NCBI GenBank assembly: GCA_963592205.1 | Contig: CAVAVU010000104.1 | Location: 1-20,035, forward strand | DNA from: Claveliimonas sp963592205 | GTDB taxonomy: Bacteria; Bacillota; Clostridia; Lachnospirales; Lachnospiraceae | DNA: 20,035 nucleotides | Direction of reading: 5' to 3' | Part shown: piece by piece, positions 14,595 to 20,035 of the stretch | Position numbering within the stretch: position 1 is the stretch's first letter | Layout: the number at the start of each line of letters is the position of its first letter | Translations under genes and position numbers: made by a program | Notes under the pieces: generated by a model | The model's database searches: none | What the model was told of the DNA's origin: nothing | Seen by the model: the letters and a program-made list of their open reading frames with translations, nothing else

Positions 14595-15008
14595 CTACTC
14601 TTTTGGAAATACGATTCCCTGATAATATTTCTGATTATATTTGCGCTGATCGCTGCGCCGTTTGTAGATTTCCTGATAAAGCATTACCTGAATCAGATCA
14701 CAGATCCATGATTCGTCCGCACCTTTCCCTTCACTCCGGATCAATCCTTCGATCACCTGGTCCTTTTCTGCTCTGTCATACACTCGTCTGCCCATCAACA
14801 ACATCTGAAGCTGATCTGGATATTCATCAAACATCATACTTCCTTCATATGCAACACGGTCACATTCGTCCTCTACATATGGAAGAAGCTGCTTCGCCGC
14901 ATCCGGATACATACTCTTCATATATTCAAAGTCCATCCGGTCTCTGCGCTCATCATCATATAATAGTGGTGTAGGATATGCCATATAATATGGTAATTTC
15001 TGATCCAT
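14595..15008 (-). CDS. Conserved Lachnospiraceae-type hypothetical protein
   Basis: Unrecognised function. The 137-residue product is acidic at first and basic at the end, rich in Tyr, Met, Asp and Arg, with no membrane segment or signal peptide. It opens MDQKLPYYMAYPTPLLYDDE, continues with MDFEYMKSMYPDAAKQL and CDRVAYEGSMMFDEYPD, and closes with a basic, Tyr-rich helix (YQEIYKRRSDQRKYNQKYY). I recall similar small proteins in other Lachnospiraceae without a known role. The ATG at 15008 is preceded by AGGAGG at 8 bases, so it is preferred to the longer frame from 15038. It diverges from the plus-strand gene; a bare TATAAT at 15047-15052 may be its -10. The conserved motifs suggest a real, selected protein. 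Confidence 0.8.
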   Translation of the reverse strand: MDQKLPYYMAYPTPLLYDDERRDRMDFEYMKSMYPDAAKQLLPYVEDECDRVAYEGSMMFDEYPDQLQMLLMGRRVYDRAEKDQVIEGLIRSEGKGADESWICDLIQVMLYQEIYKRRSDQRKYNQKYYQGIVFPKE

Positions 15009-15074
15009 CCGTAATTCCTCCTGCGATTCGACTGTCATTCTGATTCATTATATGCAGAATCCGCGCCTGCGTGA

Positions 15075-15103
15075 TTGCCTTTCCTGTCCGCATCCGTTAT
15101 AAT
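15075..15103 (+). promoter_or_regulatory. Sigma-A promoter of YcxB-like gene
   Basis: TTGCCT (15075-15080), a 17-base spacer and TATAAT (15098-15103): 4 of 6 and 6 of 6 matches. It lies about 46 bases before the ATG. The leader contains a short perfect hairpin, CGGCT-GAC-AGCCG (15118-15130), upstream of the ribosome site. Confidence 0.65.
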
Positions 15104-15149
15104 GAAATCAATCATTACGGCTGACAGCCGCTATACGAAGGAGTTTATT

Positions 15150-15680
15150 ATGGCATCATCAAAAAAATCAACCGCCATTGTGAATCAGTACCAGTACACT
15201 GATCCGCTGATGGTGGAAGTACAGGACGGCTATGCCGCACAGACCTACAAGAACTATATTACACTGATCATCATTGCACTGATCTGCGCATTCTTTACCT
15301 GGAGGGAATACAACACCCACAAAGGTGTGCTCTGCATCCTATTTGCAATCATCGCTGCATTGTGCGTGATTGCTACGATTGTTTCACTGGTCAGCACAAA
15401 TAAAAATAAAAAAGCTGCGATCCAGGCTTTCCGCGACAGTAACCCAAAAGAAGGATACGATCTCATGATCACAATTGAAGGCACACGCATCCGTTCTTAT
15501 AAAAATAACAAACCAGACATAGATCTCCGCAAGAACGATGTCCGCGGAGTCTTCGAGACAGAACGCTTCTTCGTATTCCAGCTTGTAGGCGGTGTACTGC
15601 TGCCACTGAAAAAAGACGCATTCATCGAGGGTAGTGTCGAAGCTTGCAGGAATTATATTCCTGAGTTGAAGAAGAAATAA
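15150..15680 (+). CDS. Small two-helix membrane protein, YcxB-like domain
   Basis: The only plus-strand gene. 176 residues: a polar N terminus (1-34), two close membrane segments (about 36-53, YITLIIIALICAFFTW, and 59-80, GVLCILFAIIAALCVIATI), then a cytoplasmic domain of about 95 residues. The latter (LMITIEGTRIRSYKNNKPDI, FFVFQLVGGVLLPLKKDAF) resembles the YcxB-like domain, a PH-like fold of unknown function in Firmicutes membrane proteins. The start is set by AAGGAG 6 bases before the ATG; the longer frame from 15075 would run through the promoter. It has its own promoter and ends at a shared terminator. Neighbours give no clue to its job. The domain call is from pattern memory and moderately sure. 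Confidence 0.82.
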   Translation: MASSKKSTAIVNQYQYTDPLMVEVQDGYAAQTYKNYITLIIIALICAFFTWREYNTHKGVLCILFAIIAALCVIATIVSLVSTNKNKKAAIQAFRDSNPKEGYDLMITIEGTRIRSYKNNKPDIDLRKNDVRGVFETERFFVFQLVGGVLLPLKKDAFIEGSVEACRNYIPELKKK

Positions 15681-15694
15681 ATTATAGTAGTAAT

Positions 15695-15728
15695 TGAGCC
15701 GGACTGCTGCCCGGCTCATGTTCTTTTA
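15695..15728 (+). terminator. Terminator between convergent genes
   Basis: TGAGCCGG (15695-15702) and CCGGCTCA (15711-15718) form an 8-bp G+C-rich stem with an 8-base loop, followed by TGTTCTTTT. It ends the YcxB-like gene. The same hairpin lies 8 bases past the trmL stop on the other strand, where a U-poor tail follows, so it may also stop trmL weakly. Confidence 0.7.
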
Positions 15729-16223
15729 ATCCTTCCACTCCAACCGATGCAGATGTCCTTCCAGATTCATCCCCTTGAATCCATTCTGCCGCAGTGCCTC
15801 ATACAGCACGATTGCCACAGAATTGCCAAGATTCAGCGATCTGATATCTCCGATCATTGGAATACGGATGGTGTCATCCTTGTGTTCCACCAGTATCTCT
15901 TCCGGGATGCCTGCACTTTCTTTTCCAAACATGATATAGCAGTCCGGCTCGTATTCCACATCGGTATACACGTTTGGTGCTTTGGTTGTGGCCATATAGA
16001 TCTTAGCTCCCGGATTCTTTTCCATGAAGTCATTAAAATCAATATAAGTTGTTACATCAAGATCTTTCCAGTAATCCATTCCCGCGCGCTTCAGGCTCTT
16101 TTCATCCAGACGGAAGCTCAGTGGCTCAATCAGATGAAGTCTCGTTCCTGTTGCCACACAGGTACGTCCGATATTACCGGTATTTGCCGGGATTTCCGGT
16201 TCATATAATACAATATTTAACAT
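15726..16223 (-). CDS. trmL: tRNA (cytidine/uridine-34-2'-O)-methyltransferase TrmL
   Basis: TrmL is a dimeric SPOUT methyltransferase using SAM to methylate the ribose at the wobble base of tRNA-Leu isoacceptors. The 165-residue product is the whole knotted domain with no extra RNA-binding part, as in TrmL/CspR. Motif 1 is NIVLYEPEIPANTGNIGRTC, motif 2 is CYIMFGKESAGIPEEIL, and motif 3 is IRIPMIGDIRSLNLGNSVAI, which forms the SAM pocket. GGAGG stands about 9 bases before the ATG. A promoter at 16256-16284 serves it alone; it converges on the plus-strand gene. Confidence 0.94.
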   Translation of the reverse strand: MLNIVLYEPEIPANTGNIGRTCVATGTRLHLIEPLSFRLDEKSLKRAGMDYWKDLDVTTYIDFNDFMEKNPGAKIYMATTKAPNVYTDVEYEPDCYIMFGKESAGIPEEILVEHKDDTIRIPMIGDIRSLNLGNSVAIVLYEALRQNGFKGMNLEGHLHRLEWKD

Positions 16224-16255
16224 ATGCCTAATCCTCCATATCTTTCACTATTGTC

Positions 16256-16284
16256 ATTATAGCCCTTTTCCCCGGCAATTTCGA
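16256..16284 (-). promoter_or_regulatory. Sigma-A promoter of trmL
   Basis: On the minus strand TCGAAA (16279-16284, 4 of 6), a 17-base spacer and TATAAT (16256-16261, 6 of 6), about 33 bases before the trmL ATG. No terminator of the upstream surface-protein gene is visible between 16285 and 16319. Confidence 0.6.
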
Positions 16285-16319
16285 GTCTGGATATTTTTTG
16301 ATCTGTCTGTATTTTCAGC

Positions 16320-18339
16320 CTAATGGTGTTTTCTTTTTACGGTAACAATTCCGCCAAATGATACCGCCAAAGTCATCAGCCCTACCCATAACGATGCAGT
16401 ATCACCGGTCTTTACTTTACCATGCTTCTGAACCGGCTGTGCTTTTTTCATGCTATCCTTTTTAACAACATTGTCTTTCTTTGGATCTGTTTTTGTGTCT
16501 TCCTTTTTCTCGTCCGCTAATACCGGTATTTCCTCACCTTTTTCCAACAGAGTATTACATCCAAGACAATACGTATCTCCTGTATATCCTTTTTCTTCTG
16601 TCGTTGCCGGCTTGCTGTTTCTTACTTCTGTACCGCCTTCATGATGATTCAGATCATACTCGCCATAAGCTATTCCGCATACATCGCAGACTGCTTTTTC
16701 CTTACAGCTTGCCTGTCCGCCCATATGTGCTTCTTCATCTTTGGTATTACCGCATGCGCATTCTTTCCAGTGCTTATCCGCATCACTCTTCAGTTCATAC
16801 TTATGCACATGAACCCCATTACCGTCTGCTCCCAGGAATGTTCCTTCTGCTGTCTCAGTCACTGTCAGAGAACCATTCTCTCCCAGCAGGAGTTGTCCAT
16901 TTCCAGTTATAGAAGTACACTCTGCTGCTCCGTCTATCTTCAATCCACCATCATCCATTACAATATTTAAATCTGTCAACTGTTCTGCCTGTGCTTCCAT
17001 ATAGGCATCATTTAAAGCTAATTTATCAAAACCGCTGATTTCCGGCAGACGGTGCACTTCCCGGAAGTGTTCCGCTAAATATAAGATCATTGCCGGTAAT
17101 TGTACTGAATCCGTAGCTTCCGCCATTTTCCATTACAAATGGATAACCACCTGCGTTCAGATTGCACAGTACTTTCTTATCTGCATTCGTAAAATTATTC
17201 ATGTTCTTGACTGTAAGTGGTGCACGTAGCGTGATATCTGTCGGAAACTCTGCACTATTATTAGCAAAATCGATTGTAACCGCTTTATTCGGCATCGCTG
17301 TATCTGCAGGCCATACAATGGATTCACTGCTCTGACATACGGTAATCGCAAATGGTCCTTCGCTACTGCTCTCGTTAATTCCCTGGAACGCTTCTTTAAG
17401 AGAAGTATATGCAACGATCTGTCCGGTACCGTCTTTTACCAGCACGCCAACATTTTCCACATCTTCATTTGCCAATTTTACAGTCACTTTTTTATTAGAT
17501 GCAAACTTTGTTTCCATTCTTGATTTTAGATCAGCATTTGGAACCAGAAATGTCACATTCTGTGTTGTGCCAAACATACCGGCATCAATATTACTGACTG
17601 TCGCAATTTTATTCGGACAATTCAGTACAAATCCACTTGGCATTCCTGAAAATGCATTTGCTCCAAGCTGTATCGGATTCATGATCGTGATTTCTTCCAC
17701 TCCGGAACCAATAAATGGAATCGCTGCTTTCAGAATCTGCACGGATGCGAACTGCACTTTCTTCAGAGATGTACAATTAGCAAATGCTCTTGTATCCAGT
17801 TTCAAATAGATTGCTGTATTATCTGTGAATCTGACCGATGCAAGATTGCTGCAATTCATAAAACAATATTTTCCGATCGTCTTTACTGCTGTGGCTGACA
17901 GATCAATTCCTGTTAATCCTGCATTATCATTAAATGCGTTATCACCTAATTCTGTCACATCATACTTTCCTCCAGATGCCAGAACCATTGCCGGAACCGT
18001 GACATTTCCACTGACTGTCTGTCCACTTGTAAGCTTCACTGTACCATGTGTGGTGCCGGAAGCCACTTTGGTCACCACATAAGTCATTCCTTCTGATACA
18101 ATCTCATCCCCTACAGCAACGCTTTCTTCTGCTAATACAACTGCTTCATTTTTCGTGCTATCAACCGATTCTTCTAATATTGAAACACTTTCCGCCACAT
18201 CGCCATTTTCTGATACTGGCTGTTCGGTATCTTCGACCGTTGATAAATTTTCTTATTCTGCAAACACTGCCGTCCCCTGCGAGCAGGCTAACGTCGCGAT
18301 CATCAACGCTGTGATTACTTTTTGTTTCATTCCTCTCAT
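16320..18339 (-). pseudogene. Broken BspA-like leucine-rich cell-wall surface protein
   Basis: Reads as one gene of about 672 codons with two lesions. The ATG at 18339 has AAGGAG 7 bases upstream and encodes a signal peptide (KQKVITALMIATLACSQ, cleavage after AVFA). Codon 29 is TAA (18253-18255), and the same frame then continues open (ENLSTVEDTEQPVSENGDVAE) for over 400 codons. That part carries BspA-type leucine-rich repeats (CFMNCSNLASVRF, AFANCTSLKKVQF). At CCC 17060-17062 (GGG on the coding strand) one extra base shifts the frame; removing it gives SGTLPEVHRLPEISGFDKL and leads to Cys/His-rich modules (HWKECACGNTKDEEAH, KAVCDVCGIAYG, YCLGCNTLL), a Lys/Asp-rich linker, and a sorting signal-like end: VKTGDTA, hydrophobic stretch, KRKHH. 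Such proteins are normally wall-anchored and bind host or other surfaces. As written only a 28-residue peptide would be made. Confidence 0.85.
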
Positions 18340-18359
18340 GATATTTCTCCTTCAACATA

Positions 18360-18399
18360 ATATACTTCTGATATCTCAAAGTTCTTTATCAGAGTATAT
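18360..18399. repeat. Interrupted palindrome before surface-protein gene
   Basis: ATATAC-tt-CTGATA, 13 bases, then TATCAG-a-GTATAT: twelve paired positions with small bulges. It ends 20 bases before the broken gene's ATG, close to the ribosome site. It may be an operator or a leader hairpin. The neighbouring GntR regulator is a possible binder, by position only. Confidence 0.45.
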
Positions 18400-18487
18400 A
18401 TGTCACTGGCATTTCAAGATAGCGCATCAGCGTTAAGCTTTCGTAAATGTTCTGTAAACCAATTCCTTTCGTCTGGCTGCAGCAACT
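18400..18487. other. Non-coding leader region between gntR and surface gene
   Basis: A stretch of about 90 bases between the gntR terminator and the interrupted palindrome. It must hold the promoter of the surface-protein gene, but no box pair with normal spacing stands out: TTGAAA at 18412-18417 and TATACT at 18393-18398 are only 13 bases apart. No gene is visible. Confidence 0.4.
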
Positions 18488-18514
18488 AAAAAGAAGCCGT
18501 TTTCTAACGGCTCC
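18488..18514 (-). terminator. Intrinsic terminator of gntR
   Basis: On the minus strand AGCCGTT, loop AGAA, AACGGCT (18495-18512) is a perfect 7-bp stem, extended by wobble pairs, followed by UCUUUUU. It lies 19 bases after the gntR stop. Confidence 0.85.
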
Positions 18515-18531
18515 TTTCCATTCTAATCTTT

Positions 18532-19239
18532 CTAATGTTCGTATGCATTCAAAAAATATGTACCTGCAATCGATTCATATACTCCATTCACCTGTCTGCG
18601 CTCCAGCATATGATATACCTCTTCATGTGCTTCATACAACTCTTCTCCGCGTCCGGATTCCAACATTCCTTTTACAGAATAATATCTGGTAGAATGTGTC
18701 AGTACACGCGTAATTGCATTAATCTTCAATACCATTGCATTGTGTCCCATGTCTGCGATCATATCATGGAACTTGTTGTCAATCTCAAACACCTCATCTA
18801 CGTCCGGATCTTTCCGCGTCATACTTGTCTTCATAACTCCAAGATGTTCTTTCAATGCTGCCAGCTCTTCATCAGATGCTTTCTCTATTGCAAGACGCAT
18901 AACACCACTTTCGATCATTGTCCGCAATTCATTCAGATCCTGCTCGTTCTGTTGATTCAATATAATTCCATAAATCATCGGATCGATCAGGCTCTCAGAG
19001 AATCCGTCACAGACAAATGTTCCGTCTGCGCGTCGTATCTCCAACACTCCGATATATACAAGTATTTTTACAGCTTCTCTGATCGAATTCCTGGCTACCC
19101 CCATCTGCTCCGCCAGTTCCATCTCTGTCGGGATACGGTCTCCCGGCTTCAGTTCCCCGCTGACGATTGCTTCTGTCAGCCTATCGATCACACGCTGTAC
19201 GACAGATGATCTGTTTATTTTTTTTAAGTATTCGGCCAT
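18532..19239 (-). CDS. GntR-family regulator, FCD (FadR) subfamily
   Basis: A ligand-responsive DNA-binding repressor, usually for sugar-acid, amino-acid or fatty-acid use. Residues 8-78 are the GntR winged helix (VVQRVIDRLTEAIVSGELKP, IPTEMELAEQMGVARNSIRE, GVLEIRRADGTFV). Residues about 95-225 are the helical FCD ligand domain; of its metal ligands Asp154 and His158 (DNKFHDM) and His205 (EAHEEV) are present. The His expected in the last helix is not obvious (IAGTYFLNAYEH), so metal binding may be altered. AAAGGA stands about 8 bases before the ATG. It is one gene with its own promoter and terminator. It lies just downstream of the SDR gene, a natural candidate target, but no operator match is shown. 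Confidence 0.92.
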   Translation of the reverse strand: MAEYLKKINRSSVVQRVIDRLTEAIVSGELKPGDRIPTEMELAEQMGVARNSIREAVKILVYIGVLEIRRADGTFVCDGFSESLIDPMIYGIILNQQNEQDLNELRTMIESGVMRLAIEKASDEELAALKEHLGVMKTSMTRKDPDVDEVFEIDNKFHDMIADMGHNAMVLKINAITRVLTHSTRYYSVKGMLESGRGEELYEAHEEVYHMLERRQVNGVYESIAGTYFLNAYEH

Positions 19240-19290
19240 CTGTTCATTCCTTTCTTAACATCCAATGTTATTCATTATTTGTTGACTTTA

Positions 19291-19320
19291 ATTATACACG
19301 GATTCCTGACAATATTTCAA
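19291..19320 (-). promoter_or_regulatory. Sigma-A promoter of gntR
   Basis: On the minus strand TTGAAA (19315-19320, 5 of 6), an 18-base spacer and TATAAT (19291-19296, 6 of 6), about 52 bases before the gntR ATG. Confidence 0.7.
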
Positions 19321-19357
19321 CCTATTTCTGATATTATGAGCAAAATGTGCTGACAGT

Positions 19358-19389
19358 AAAAGCCGGCTGCCTGAACTTCAGACAGCCGG
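19358..19389 (-). terminator. Intrinsic terminator of SDR gene
   Basis: On the minus strand CCGGCTGTCTGAA and TTCAGGCAGCCGG (19363-19389) pair over 11-12 bp with one G-U pair around a small AAGTT-type loop, followed by CUUUUAC. A second stem, CAATGCA/TGCATTG (19395-19417), lies just before it. Together they end the SDR transcript about 80 bases past the stop. Confidence 0.8.
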
Positions 19390-19469
19390 TTCTTCAATGC
19401 ACTGACTGGATGCATTGGGAGGATTATTCAGAACATGATAATACTTGGGTTGATGATTCAGTGTCTGAC

Positions 19470-20035
19470 TTAATCCATGTGAGATCCACCATTGATGTCG
19501 ATCTCTTCACCAGTAATATAGGAAGCTTCCTTAGAAGCGAGAAATACGATTGCGTCAGCAACTTCCTGTGGCTCACCCGGACGTCCCATCGGGATTCCGT
19601 CGATAACAGCATCTGCCTGTTCCTTTGGAAGTGATTTCCAGATCTCTGTATTGATCAGTCCAGGGCATACACAGTTTGTTGTAATTCCATAAGAAGATAC
19701 TTCACGGGCAAGGTTCTTAGAGAATCCAAGTACTGCTGCCTTAGAAGCTGAGTAATGAGCTCCGCCGAAGATACCGCCGCCACGTTTTCCTGATACGGAT
19801 GACAGGTGTACGATACGTCCATAATGCTGTTTCTTCATTACTTCACATACAGCCTGTGTGATCAGGAACAGACCAAACATATTTACATTAAAGATACGTT
19901 TGATATCATCTAATGTCATATCTGCAACAGTTACTTTCTGTGAAATACCTGCATTATTTACAAGGACATCGATACGTCCATATTTGTCTACAATCGTATT
20001 AACCAGTTCATTAACAGCTTCCGGGTCTGTCAGGT
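19470..20035 (-). CDS. Short-chain dehydrogenase/reductase (3' part)
   Basis: An NAD(P)-dependent SDR oxidoreductase, cut by the right window edge, so the N-terminal nucleotide-binding TGxxxGIG loop is outside. The 188 codons seen contain NNAG (VLVNNAGIS), the catalytic Ser (HLSSVSGKRGG), Tyr and Lys in YSASK, and VCPGLINTEI, and end with the family tail YITGEEIDINGGSHMD. The frame from the edge is continuous with the downstream part; the internal Met at 19917-19919 is not the start. Substrate cannot be told: FabG-like acyl, polyol or sugar-acid dehydrogenases all share these motifs. The FadR-type regulator next door fits a carbon-source pathway, which is inference. A strong terminator follows. 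Confidence 0.92.
   Translation of the reverse strand, partial: LTDPEAVNELVNTIVDKYGRIDVLVNNAGISQKVTVADMTLDDIKRIFNVNMFGLFLITQAVCEVMKKQHYGRIVHLSSVSGKRGGGIFGGAHYSASKAAVLGFSKNLAREVSSYGITTNCVCPGLINTEIWKSLPKEQADAVIDGIPMGRPGEPQEVADAIVFLASKEASYITGEEIDINGGSHMD

Noticed and set aside
17026..18198. The two long parts of the surface-protein gene as two separate genes
   Set aside because: Neither part has a plausible ribosome site at its first start codon; the signal peptide and the anchor lie in the other parts, and total length fits one gene plus one base.
18535..19209. 224-codon plus-strand open frame opposite gntR
   Set aside because: Mirror of a clear GntR regulator; Cys/His-rich composition and no ribosome site.
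1..20035. tRNA or rRNA genes, CRISPR arrays, insertion sequences, toxin-antitoxin or phage-defence systems
   Set aside because: No cloverleaf, spaced repeats, transposase motifs or defence-type domains were found in any frame I read.

Overview
This window looks like the chromosome of a gut-type Lachnospiraceae bacterium (Bacillota, class Clostridia). The reasons are the low-to-moderate G+C, strong AGGAGG-type ribosome sites with close-to-consensus sigma-A promoters, a SAM-I riboswitch ahead of metK, a DUF6145-like protein, a small Lachnospiraceae-type hypothetical protein, and a BspA-like leucine-rich surface protein with a KTGD-type wall anchor. The assignment rests on gene content and motifs; no search was run. 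All genes but one lie on the minus strand, so the map reads from high to low coordinates.

From right to left: a short-chain dehydrogenase cut by the window edge (19470-20035) ends in a strong terminator. A FadR-type GntR regulator follows with its own promoter and terminator. Next is a large surface-protein gene (18339-16320) that is broken twice: a TAA codon just after the signal peptide and a one-base insertion in a GGG run. trmL follows. A lone plus-strand gene (15150-15680, small membrane protein, YcxB-like) converges on trmL and diverges from a hypothetical gene. Then come a shikimate-kinase-like P-loop kinase with an altered substrate pocket and murA (MurA2/MurZ type). A full SAM-I riboswitch with terminator and antiterminator controls metK, and two abutting hairpins lie between it and metK.

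Below metK is a two-component system (histidine kinase, then OmpR-type regulator; 10934-8756) whose promoter sits inside the metK terminator. A SpoU-type rRNA methyltransferase follows. The rest is a tight cluster: nfeD - SPFH protein - argF - birA - DUF6145-like gene - coaX - dusB, read from a strong promoter at 7803-7831, then greA - lysS from a perfect TTGACA-17-TATAAT promoter at 2236-2264. These genes cover membrane organisation, arginine synthesis, biotin attachment, CoA synthesis, tRNA modification and charging, and transcript elongation: a housekeeping cluster, not a mobile island.

The most notable signals are an 18-base A tract inside argF where gain or loss of one base ends the protein within eight codons; the doubly broken surface protein; the metK riboswitch with its structured read-through leader; and the kinase lacking the shikimate-binding arginine. 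I see no tRNA, rRNA, CRISPR array, insertion sequence or prophage gene, and I do not see a clear new multi-gene system.
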